A stretch of 41,848 bases of DNA from an uncultured Saprospiraceae bacterium (GTDB lineage: Bacteria > Bacteroidota > Bacteroidia > Chitinophagales > Saprospiraceae), in assembly GCA_938015415.1 (NCBI GenBank), contig CALLPK010000030.1:1-41848 (forward strand), read 5' to 3'. The notes beneath the pieces are model-generated. The model had not been told where the DNA came from. It saw nothing but the letters and a program-made list of their open reading frames with translations, and ran no database searches. The position numbers were made by a program, and so were the translations under genes. Shown piece after piece: positions 1 through 6,740 of this stretch. Position 1 is the stretch's first letter. Each line of letters begins with the position of its first letter.

Positions 1-147
1 TATCCACATTTTTCTGTTAAGTTAACAAAAGAAAAAAGAAGCAAAAAAGAAAAGTTATACATGGTGGTTATGATAATATTTATTAAATATTATAAATACA
101 AACCTAAAGGTCTCTGCGAGAAAAATACTTTTTAGAGCAGACTCATT

Positions 148-292
148 GTTGATTTGTTGAATCGTTGATCCTACTCCGTATATCCGCGGGGTAGGCAAGT
201 AGTTGAATTGTTGAAAAATACGTTGTATCATATTTGCAGTAAGCGAAAAACTCAACATTTCAACAAGCGAAGCGCCTCAACATTTCAACTAC
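148..292. repeat. GTTGAA-type 8-bp repeats and inverted repeat in gene-free 5' region
   Basis: Positions 1-392 hold no convincing gene. GTTGATTT, GTTGAATC and GTTGATCC run head to tail at 148-171 with an exact 8-bp period. GTAGTTGAATTGTTGA at 199-214 is the inverted partner (15 of 16 bases) of TCAACATTTCAACTAC at 277-292. The 14-mer CTCAACATTTCAAC occurs at 251-264 and again at 276-289. Together they could fold into a long hairpin with a roughly 60-nt loop. Function unknown; this looks like a low-complexity intergenic repeat family rather than an operator. Confidence 0.6.
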
Positions 293-392
293 CTCTATAA
301 CTACTTACCTCAAAAGTAATTTTTTATTTAATATTTTGGGTAAAAAATAGGATGAGTATGCAAGTTTTATCTACGAATCTTTAGATTTGACA

Positions 393-1319
393 ATGAATCA
401 ACCGGAATGGTACATTATCCTTAACCCAATGGCGGCCAACGGTCGGGCGGAACGGGTATGGCCAGAACTCGCAAAACTCCTCAAAACATCTGGAATGGAT
501 TACGAAATGGTGAAAACACAGCATCGGAATCACGCAAAAGAACTGGTAGCCGAAGGGACGGCCCGTGGATTTTATAGAATAATTGCGGTCGGTGGAGACG
601 GTATTAATAATGAAGTAATCAACGGTATTTTTTTACAAAAGCATATTCCTACGCAACAGATTGAGTATACCTTGATTCCGATGGGGACGGGAAACGATTG
701 GAGTCGAACGCACCAAATTCCAACGGATTATCGTCGGTGGATTCCCCAGATTAAACGAGCTAAAAAAATAAAACAAGACATTGGGTTATTGTCTTATTTC
801 AAAAATAGTATTCGGGAAGAACGTTATTTTGCCAACGTAGCCGGATTGGCGTACGACGGTTACTTGTGTAAAAAAATGTCCGAGAAAAAAGACTTTACCA
901 ATAGGATAGGGTTTCTTTGGCTGATTTTAAAAGAGTTGTTTGAATACGAGCTGCGTCTCGCAAAAGTGACCTTTGATAAAGTGGAAATAATTGACCATTT
1001 CTATACCATCAATATTGGAATCTGTCGCTACTCAGGGGGTGGAATGCAGTTTGTACCGCACGCAATTCCAGATGATGGACTACTTGCCGTGACGGTAGCG
1101 GGACCGTTAAGTAAATGGAGTGTTATGCTGAATAGCTGGCGTTTTTATAACGGAACAATTCCAAAGCATTCGCTGGTAAAAACTTTTCAAACTAAAGAAG
1201 TGGTGGTAGATACGGTGGGTGAATTACCGACGGACGTGGAAGTAGATGGAGAATATTTGGGCACAACACCGGTGAGGTGTATTTTACTAGAAAAAGCGTT
1301 GACAATACGGAGACCCTGA
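393..1319 (+). CDS. YegS/BmrU-type diacylglycerol/lipid kinase family protein
   Basis: Probable ATP-dependent lipid kinase of the diacylglycerol kinase catalytic-domain family (DAGK_cat, as in YegS, BmrU and DgkB). The family phosphorylates diacylglycerol or related lipids at the inner membrane face. The N-terminal YIILNPMAANGRA stretch is the usual first strand and glycine turn. VGGDGINNEVINGI is the GGDGT-like nucleotide-binding motif, and IPMGTGNDWSR is the second family signature. The C-terminal half has the expected beta-sandwich ending in a VEVDGE motif. Length (309 aa) is typical. I start at the ATG at 393; an in-frame TTG lies two codons upstream. The gene converges on the OmpA-family gene with only 9 bp between stops. 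The substrate cannot be read from the sequence. Confidence 0.88.
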   Translation: MNQPEWYIILNPMAANGRAERVWPELAKLLKTSGMDYEMVKTQHRNHAKELVAEGTARGFYRIIAVGGDGINNEVINGIFLQKHIPTQQIEYTLIPMGTGNDWSRTHQIPTDYRRWIPQIKRAKKIKQDIGLLSYFKNSIREERYFANVAGLAYDGYLCKKMSEKKDFTNRIGFLWLILKELFEYELRLAKVTFDKVEIIDHFYTINIGICRYSGGGMQFVPHAIPDDGLLAVTVAGPLSKWSVMLNSWRFYNGTIPKHSLVKTFQTKEVVVDTVGELPTDVEVDGEYLGTTPVRCILLEKALTIRRP

Positions 1320-1328
1320 AAATTGGTA

Positions 1329-3923
1329 TTAATGCGCTTCGTCCATGATTTGGATTTCCAGTCTTTCGTTTTCAGCATGTTCCGCCTGCGTGCAAGCTAC
1401 TCCGTTGGTACAATGATTGAGAATCCGTTTTTCTCCGTAGCCGACTGCAAAAATTCGTTCTGGGTTGATTCCTTTTTCTACCAAATAATTGACCGCTCTT
1501 TTAGCTCGATTTTGCGACAGCTTTAAATTAGTTTGATCATGCCCCACACTGTAAGTATGGCTGGCTAATTCGATGGTGATCGTTGGATTTTGCTTCATCA
1601 ATTTGACTACCTCATCCAGTGCACCTCCGTGTGCTTTAGCAACGAGATATCCCCCTGGATCGTAGCTGATATTTTTTAAACGGTAAATCTTTCCGGCGGT
1701 AGACCGCTTCTTTTTTAAATCTTTTTTTAAGGTAGAAAAACTACTTCGCGCTGGCATTGTCGTCGAAAGTGCTTCTTCTTTAGGGCTATTTTCCGTGGTT
1801 GGAGTAGATAGCGGCGTGGGCAAATTTTCGTCGACTGGTACGGATGGGGGAGTCGCTGTGGCTGGGTTTGGAACGATGGGCGTTTCCTTTTCTATTACTT
1901 GCTCGGTGATCGTGGTAGATACAGGAGTTGGTTCTGGAGCCGGAGTCGTCGCCGGAGCAGGTACTATTTCTTCTACTACCTCGGTCGCTGCTTCCACGGT
2001 AGGAACTGCGTCAGTATTTGTTTCGATGACCGTCTCGGTGTTGGAAACCTCAACTTGAGTTGTTGGTACGGACGGAGGAGTTACTGTGTCTGGGTTTGGA
2101 ACGACGGGTTCTTCGACGGTGGGCGTTTCTTTTTCTATTACTTGCTCGGTGATCGTGGTAGATACAGGAGTTGGTTCTGGAGCCGGAGTCGTCGCCGGAG
2201 CAGGTACTATTTCTTCTACTGCCTCGGTCGCTGCTTCCACGGTAGGAACTGCGTCAGTATTTGTTTCGATGACCGTTTCGGTATTGGAAACTTGAATTGA
2301 TTGAGCCGATTGAGTCGTCGGTAATTCGATATCTGCCTCTTTTATAGCTTCAGAAATTTCTTCTGCCGCCATTGTTTCAGAAACGATTTCTGTTGGATTG
2401 GTAACCGGAATTTCTGCTGCTGTTTCGGACGTTTTGATGTCTATTGCTTCTTCTGTTTTTACAATCTCGGCAGCCTGTTCTGTTGTGGTTTCTACGGGTG
2501 TTTCTACCAATGCAGGTGCAGGTATTTCGGTTTTAATTTCAACCGTTTCAGTTTGCACATTGACTACTGGATCGACGGATTCAATTGCGGTGTCAATGAC
2601 GGTTTCCGCTATCTCCGGTTGTGGATCAGGAACAATGGTTTCAGTTTCTTTTAGCTCATCTGGCAGACCATCGAGCCAGCCTAAATAAATATCGTCATCC
2701 CCACCGTTGCGGGAAGAAGTAAAGAGTGCCCGACGGGATTCCTGGTCAATAAAAATGGAGATATCGTCCGCAGGACTATTTACCGGAGCACCAACATTGA
2801 TGGGCACATCCCACTGTTCTGTTTCTGAATCCTGCGTAGAAAAGAAAATATCAAAACCACCAAAACCAGCATGACCTTTTGAGCAGAAAAATAGTTTACC
2901 ATCTTTATCAAAAAAAGGAAAACCCTCGTTGGCATCAGTATTGATGACTGGCCCAAGATTTACGGGGCGAGACCATTTTTCTTTTTTATAATAAGAAACA
3001 TAAAGATCGGTACCCCCTTCTCCGCTGCCTTTATCGGATACAAAAAATAAGGTGTTTCCATCCGGAGATAAAGCCGGGTGCATATAATTATAGGCATTGT
3101 TTGAAAAATTAATTTCTTTTACATTCTTCCATTTCTTTCCATCGGTGGAAGTCATTTCAAACAGCTGAATCGTGTGGGTGTTTTTCTTGTTCGCATCTTT
3201 ACTGTTACGACTGAATACGGCTCGGGTACCATCTTGAGAAATACTGATGTTAGCACTATTTTTATTCAGTTCATTCACTTTGCCAGAATATGGCTTAGGA
3301 TCAGAATAGGTGAAATTATTTGCCTCAGCGGCACTGTAAATTTGAATATAATCCCGTCCGGTAACGCCAGATTTTTGTTTTAATAATTTAATTCCCTGAT
3401 TGCGATCGGAAGAAAAAAGAATTTGATTTTGCCAAAAGATAGGAGCGTTGTCGTCTACCTCCGAATTCTGAGCAAAAGGAATAACGCCCATATCCGGGAA
3501 AATGGATTTTATGTCTTTTACTTGATTACAGGCAGCAATCAAGAGTAGGGCTTTTTGGTCTTCTGGTTCTTTGGTGTGGTATTGCTGAAACCAGTATTTA
3601 GCTTCATCATAATTGCCAGACCCCATGAGGGATTCACCAAGATAAAGATAGGTGATTGGTTTCGCTTTTGGATCGCGTACTACTTCCCGGAAAAGTGTGG
3701 CTGCTTTATCCAATTGGTTAATCATGCGGTAACTATTGGCCAATTTTGTTTTTCTACTCAGGTTATCGTCAAGGGCCAACCCCTCTTCGTACAATGGAAT
3801 GGCTTCCGAGTAATTTTTGGCTTTATATGCCTTATCCGCTTTCTTAAATTGTGCTTTTTGAGCAAATACCATCGTATTTCCAAAAGAACAGAGGAGGAGA
3901 ATAATGATCTTAATGTGATTCAT
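1329..3923 (-). CDS. TPR-PD40-OmpA family envelope protein
   Basis: Exported outer-membrane-associated protein of the architecture common in Bacteroidota, where relatives include T9SS-associated and peptidoglycan-tethering proteins. The ATG at 3923 gives a clean signal peptide (MNHIKIIILLLCSF...FAQ); an upstream in-frame extension of 31 codons is unlikely to be translated. In order: TPR-like helices (about residues 20-110), a PD40/WD40-like beta-propeller with SPDG and DKDGKLFF motifs (about 130-420), a long Pro/Thr/Glu linker (about 430-720), and a C-terminal OmpA peptidoglycan-binding domain. The linker holds two copies of an 81-codon unit. In the OmpA domain the conserved Arg is kept (LSQNRAKRAV), but the Asp of the usual HTD motif reads Tyr (SHTYSVG). 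Its divergent neighbour is the small secreted protein gene at 4077. Confidence 0.85.
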   Translation of the reverse strand: MNHIKIIILLLCSFGNTMVFAQKAQFKKADKAYKAKNYSEAIPLYEEGLALDDNLSRKTKLANSYRMINQLDKAATLFREVVRDPKAKPITYLYLGESLMGSGNYDEAKYWFQQYHTKEPEDQKALLLIAACNQVKDIKSIFPDMGVIPFAQNSEVDDNAPIFWQNQILFSSDRNQGIKLLKQKSGVTGRDYIQIYSAAEANNFTYSDPKPYSGKVNELNKNSANISISQDGTRAVFSRNSKDANKKNTHTIQLFEMTSTDGKKWKNVKEINFSNNAYNYMHPALSPDGNTLFFVSDKGSGEGGTDLYVSYYKKEKWSRPVNLGPVINTDANEGFPFFDKDGKLFFCSKGHAGFGGFDIFFSTQDSETEQWDVPINVGAPVNSPADDISIFIDQESRRALFTSSRNGGDDDIYLGWLDGLPDELKETETIVPDPQPEIAETVIDTAIESVDPVVNVQTETVEIKTEIPAPALVETPVETTTEQAAEIVKTEEAIDIKTSETAAEIPVTNPTEIVSETMAAEEISEAIKEADIELPTTQSAQSIQVSNTETVIETNTDAVPTVEAATEAVEEIVPAPATTPAPEPTPVSTTITEQVIEKETPTVEEPVVPNPDTVTPPSVPTTQVEVSNTETVIETNTDAVPTVEAATEVVEEIVPAPATTPAPEPTPVSTTITEQVIEKETPIVPNPATATPPSVPVDENLPTPLSTPTTENSPKEEALSTTMPARSSFSTLKKDLKKKRSTAGKIYRLKNISYDPGGYLVAKAHGGALDEVVKLMKQNPTITIELASHTYSVGHDQTNLKLSQNRAKRAVNYLVEKGINPERIFAVGYGEKRILNHCTNGVACTQAEHAENERLEIQIMDEAH
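1830..2291 (-). repeat. In-gene tandem duplication of an 81-codon linker unit
   Basis: Within the OmpA-family gene two adjacent blocks with a 243-bp offset (2049-2291 and about 1830-2048) encode nearly the same Pro/Thr/Glu linker. Both begin VSNTETVIETNTDAVPTVEA and both reach PPSVP. The downstream copy lacks 5 codons in the TPTVEEPVVPNP segment. The nucleotide match is very high, which points to recent duplication or ongoing homogenisation. Confidence 0.9.
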
Positions 3924-4076
3924 GAGCAAGTAATTTGCGCTTATATGTCTTAAATATCGGTTAAATCGGTGAAATACTTCCCATATTTCCGAAATTTTTA
4001 TTAAAATGCCTAACAAGTTAATTCTTCAAAAATGATGCGAGATTTATCAAATAATCGTAACCAAACAACAAACGCA

Positions 4077-4727
4077 ATGAAAAATATCTTTACAACTTTA
4101 CTTTTCCTGAGTTCTTTTAGCTTTTTATCGGCGCAAATTTCCGAACAGGAGAAGAGTATGAGTGTCGGGGTTTATAATTCACTTACTCTGGAATTACCCG
4201 ATACGGAGAAAAAATTTGCCGAAAACCTTTGGAAAAAGTATATGAAGCAATTCAAGGGGAAAACCAGGAGAAATAAAAAAGCCAAGGAGTATTTTACGGA
4301 AAATGGGAATATAGCCGGCATCGGTACCGCGAATATGTATAGCCATTTATCCGGGTCTAAAACGGATACGGAAGTTACCATCTGGATTGATCTTGGAGAT
4401 GAATATCTAAATTCTTATACTCATTCGGACCAATATACAGAAGCGGAAAAAATGCTAATGCGCTTCGCCCTGGAAGTAACTCGCGAAAAAATCAGAATTG
4501 AACTGGAAGAGGAAGAGAAGCAGCTTTCGAAACTAAACAAGAACCTCAAAAAACTGGAACGGTCTAATGATAACTACCACCGGGATATTCGGGTTGCCGA
4601 AGAAAAAATAAAAAAAGCAGAGCAGAATATAAAAGATAACGAAGTATCACAGGAAGAAACGCGTTCTTCGATTGAACAGCAAAAGGCGGCGGTTGAAGCG
4701 GTGAAAAAACGGTTGAGTGATATTTAA
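4077..4727 (+). CDS. Secreted protein with C-terminal coiled coil, function unknown
   Basis: I do not recognise a named family. The ATG at 4077 opens a clear signal peptide (MKNIFTTLLFLSSFSFLSAQ), so I prefer it to the in-frame ATG at 4032. The mature part (about 196 aa) has an N-terminal alpha/beta region of about 110 residues containing GTANMYSHLSGS and TEVTIWIDLGDEYL. This is followed by a strongly charged Lys/Glu heptad region from about residue 135 to the end, which should form a long coiled coil. It is probably periplasmic or surface exposed. It is divergent from the OmpA-family gene and followed by another small secreted protein. No catalytic motif is visible. Confidence 0.7.
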   Translation: MKNIFTTLLFLSSFSFLSAQISEQEKSMSVGVYNSLTLELPDTEKKFAENLWKKYMKQFKGKTRRNKKAKEYFTENGNIAGIGTANMYSHLSGSKTDTEVTIWIDLGDEYLNSYTHSDQYTEAEKMLMRFALEVTREKIRIELEEEEKQLSKLNKNLKKLERSNDNYHRDIRVAEEKIKKAEQNIKDNEVSQEETRSSIEQQKAAVEAVKKRLSDI

Positions 4728-4885
4728 CAGCAGAAGTTTTTTGATTCTGGTTATACCCAGTATTTTTTGTAAAATAAGTTGTGATTTAGATATCTATTCG
4801 TGCAACCTCTTTAAGTAATAGCTTGTCATTAGCTTGATTTTACGATACAACTTCTTTGTATAACTTCATTCTAAAAATCCTGTTT

Positions 4886-5557
4886 ATGAAAACTTTATTA
4901 TCCTTCACTATTTTAGTAGTGAGTATTCTTCAACTGAATGCTCGTAGTGTTGCCGTTTCAGATTTTGATCAGGTGCGAATCTGGGGAAACCTGAAAGTGG
5001 TACTGATGGAATCGGAAGAAAATCGGGTAAACGTGGAATACGATTTACACGAAGTAGATATTAGTGTGGAAAATGGGGTGTTAAAAGTCAAGCGGGACAA
5101 GGTACTGAGTCCGGATAGTTATGATAGTCAGCCGATAGAAGTAGTGATTGAGTATCAGCGTCTGAATACTTTAAAAGCAGCAGCGGGCGCGCAGGTCAAA
5201 ACGGCCAAAGCCATTATTGGAGATCATCTAAAGATCGAATTTGTCAGTGGTGCACAAGGGAAAATTGAGATTGAGGCCAATGACCTTGATCTGAAAACGG
5301 CCTCTGGAGCGCAATTAAAACTCTACGGAAAAACGTATAGTCAACGTACTAAGGTAGCGACTGGTGGAATGTTGAGGGCCCACGGGTTGCTTTGTCAGCG
5401 TACTTACGTAAAGTCAAATACGGGCGGTGAGGCTAAAGTGGTAGCGACCGAAACCCTGGAAGCCAATGCGACTACGGGGGGCATGATTTATTACGAGGGA
5501 GGTCCGGAAATGATTTCTATCAAAGATAACCTGGGCGGAGAAGTACGTGGATATTAA
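4886..5557 (+). CDS. GIN/DUF2807-domain secreted protein
   Basis: Exported protein of the GIN (DUF2807, 'putative auto-transporter adhesin head') family, a right-handed beta-helix fold widespread in Bacteroidota and often next to envelope-stress genes. The ATG at 4886 gives a signal peptide (MKTLLSFTILVVSILQLNA); the in-frame upstream ATG at 4856 adds ten residues and is less likely. The body repeats short strands ending in Gly-Ala or Gly-Gly turns (AAGAQVKT, VSGAQGKIE, ASGAQLKL, ATGGMLRA, NTGGEAKV, TTGGMIYY), typical of the helix coils. Length 223 aa is normal. No enzymatic role is expected. Confidence 0.82.
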   Translation: MKTLLSFTILVVSILQLNARSVAVSDFDQVRIWGNLKVVLMESEENRVNVEYDLHEVDISVENGVLKVKRDKVLSPDSYDSQPIEVVIEYQRLNTLKAAAGAQVKTAKAIIGDHLKIEFVSGAQGKIEIEANDLDLKTASGAQLKLYGKTYSQRTKVATGGMLRAHGLLCQRTYVKSNTGGEAKVVATETLEANATTGGMIYYEGGPEMISIKDNLGGEVRGY

Positions 5558-5780
5558 CGCGCGATATTTTTAGTTTAAACATTAATGGTCAAGTAAAACA
5601 TCATGATCTCATTGAGTGAGCATGGTGTTTTTTTTGCTTGTGGTTTCTTCAAAGTTTTTCTTTCTGTTGCGCTTGTGCTTTGAAAGGGTACTTTTTTTCT
5701 TGCTCCTTGCGCTTTCTGGGTTTTTGCTTTAAGAAAGCTTTCTTTCACGGTTTGCTGGCTCCGCGGCTTTCTCAAAATAA
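5558..5780. other. Gene-free spacer before ssb
   Basis: The spacer between the GIN gene and ssb (5558-5887) carries the ssb terminator at its right end and the palindrome AAGAAAGCTTTCTT at 5731-5744. I see no gene. A Lys/Arg-rich minus-strand reading frame covers it but begins inside the terminator and has no family features. Confidence 0.5.
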
Positions 5781-5815
5781 AAACGCCCGCGCTCTCGTCG
5801 GTGAGCGGGGCGTTT
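5781..5815 (-). terminator. Rho-independent terminator downstream of ssb
   Basis: A GC-rich inverted repeat: on the minus strand AAACGCCCCGCTC pairs with GAGCGCGGGCGTTT around the loop ACCGACGA, followed by TTATTTTGAG. It begins 72 bp after the ssb stop. Confidence 0.75.
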
Positions 5816-5887
5816 AAAAACATCAATCATCGTGGTGGATCAGATCAAAAAAAATAGAACAGATAATGTCCGTTCTATTGCTCATTT

Positions 5888-6232
5888 TTAAGCCCTTACG
5901 GCCATTCCGATTTTCATAAATTCGTTGATGACAATCTCCGTAAAATTACGGGTGGTGCCTTCCTTGTCTTCGTACGTACGGTGTGTGAGTTTTCCTTGTA
6001 TTGCAATTTCGTTGCCTTTGGATAAAAGCTTTTCCATGAGCTCGGCGGTCTTTCCCCAAGCGGCAAGGTTGTGCCATTGGGTTTCGATAACTTTATCACC
6101 GTTGGCATTCTTGTAAGTGTCTTTGGTCGCAATGGTCACTTTGGCGAGTTTACGACCGTCTTCGAATGTGCGGATCTCCGGGTCTTTGCCAAGGTGTCCG
6201 ATTAAATGTACGCTGTTTTTAAGATTATTCAT
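5888..6232 (-). CDS. ssb: Short single-stranded DNA-binding protein without acidic tail
   Basis: OB-fold single-strand DNA-binding protein. MNNLKNSVHLIGHLGKDPE is the classic SSB opening. VTIATKDTYKN, WHNLAAWGKTAELMEKLLSKG and IQGKLTHRTYEDKEG are the standard internal motifs. At 114 aa it holds only the OB domain and stops at MKIGMAVRA. The flexible linker and the acidic DDxPF-type tip, which recruit repair and replication partners in house-keeping SSBs, are absent. It may therefore be a secondary SSB (competence, mobile-element or recombination-linked), with the essential copy elsewhere. It has its own promoter-like site, a phased repeat upstream and a terminator, so it is probably monocistronic. 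Confidence 0.93.
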   Translation of the reverse strand: MNNLKNSVHLIGHLGKDPEIRTFEDGRKLAKVTIATKDTYKNANGDKVIETQWHNLAAWGKTAELMEKLLSKGNEIAIQGKLTHRTYEDKEGTTRNFTEIVINEFMKIGMAVRA

Positions 6233-6323
6233 TGTTGTAGTATTTAAGTATGAATTAAGAATGTTGAATGCTGAGATTAATAGATGTTGTGTAGTATAAG
6301 TTGGTCATCGTTCATTGGTATTA

Positions 6324-6331
6324 CAAAGATA
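6324..6331 (-). promoter_or_regulatory. Candidate -7 element for ssb
   Basis: TATCTTTG on the minus strand matches the Bacteroidota TAnnTTTG -7 consensus, about 92 bp upstream of the ssb ATG. No good -33 TTTG is seen at the right spacing, so the upstream phased repeat may bind an activator. Confidence 0.45.
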
Positions 6332-6370
6332 AGGGAGGTGGGAGGCGATAGTCGGTGAATAGCTGTTTAA

Positions 6371-6415
6371 TGCCGTTTGTAGTCGTTTGTAACCGTTTGC
6401 AGTCGTTTGTAAGCG
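6371..6415. repeat. 10-bp-phased iterons upstream of ssb
   Basis: TGCCGTTTGT, AGTCGTTTGT, AACCGTTTGC and AGTCGTTTGT follow each other with an exact 10-bp period, then AAGCG. The shared core is nCGTTTGn. It lies 40-84 bp upstream of the ssb -7 candidate. One copy per helical turn would put all cores on the same DNA face, as in an operator array or a curved upstream element. The rest of 6233-6608 shows nothing else I can name. Confidence 0.7.
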
Positions 6416-6608
6416 AATAAAAGGGCAGGATTAACAGCGAAATGGGTTGTTTTAAACAACTTCATTGTTTGAGAAGGAGAGGGATAAACTGACGTATCCG
6501 TTTTGTCGCAATTCTTAAAAATGCTAATTTTAGGAAATCTTTAAATAAAAAAGTTGCTTTGCTGCCTCTTTCATTTATTCTGGACGTTATACAAAATCAA
6601 AGATTATT

Positions 6609-6716
6609 ATGAATAAGAACTGGATGATAATAATGGGATTATTTTTAACCGCAAGCCTTTTTGCGCAGGAAAGTATTGAACAGGAGTTACAAAAATCAAT
6701 AGATTCTTTGTTTTAG
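6609..6716 (+). pseudogene. Signal-peptide exon-like fragment of the following hydrolase, ended by TAG
   Basis: ATG at 6609 starts a 35-codon frame with a good signal peptide (MNKNWMIIMGLFLTASLFAQ) and some mature sequence, then hits TAG at 6714-6716. The frame is the same as that of the hydrolase, and translation past the TAG gives SNPEATGIM directly into the hydrolase domain. The intact ancestral gene was therefore 6609-8747, broken by one nonsense codon (or by a base-call error). Confidence 0.8.
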
Positions 6717-6740
6717 TCAAACCCGGAAGCAACTGGCATC

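Noticed and set aside
1-40. TATCCACA at the window edge and GTTAAGTTAAC, hinting at a DnaA box or origin
   Set aside because: A single incomplete box at the edge; no cluster of boxes, dnaA or dnaN nearby.
382-389. TAGATTTG, a TAnnTTTG match before the lipid kinase gene
   Set aside because: Only 4 bp from the ATG, so transcription would start at or inside the gene; no -33 at the right spacing.
1315-1329. 15-mer CCTGAAAATTGGTAT shared with a site near 22750
   Set aside because: Roughly one such match is expected by chance in a window this long, and flanks are unrelated.
1795-2688. Several plus-strand frames full of Val, Ser, Gly and Thr or Trp, Ser and Arg
   Set aside because: They are mirror readings of the repetitive linker of the OmpA-family gene; the low-complexity repeat keeps other frames open.
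5575-5826. 83-codon minus-strand frame rich in Lys, Ala and Thr
   Set aside because: Starts inside the ssb terminator, no family motif, no promoter; composition follows the AT/GC bias of a spacer.
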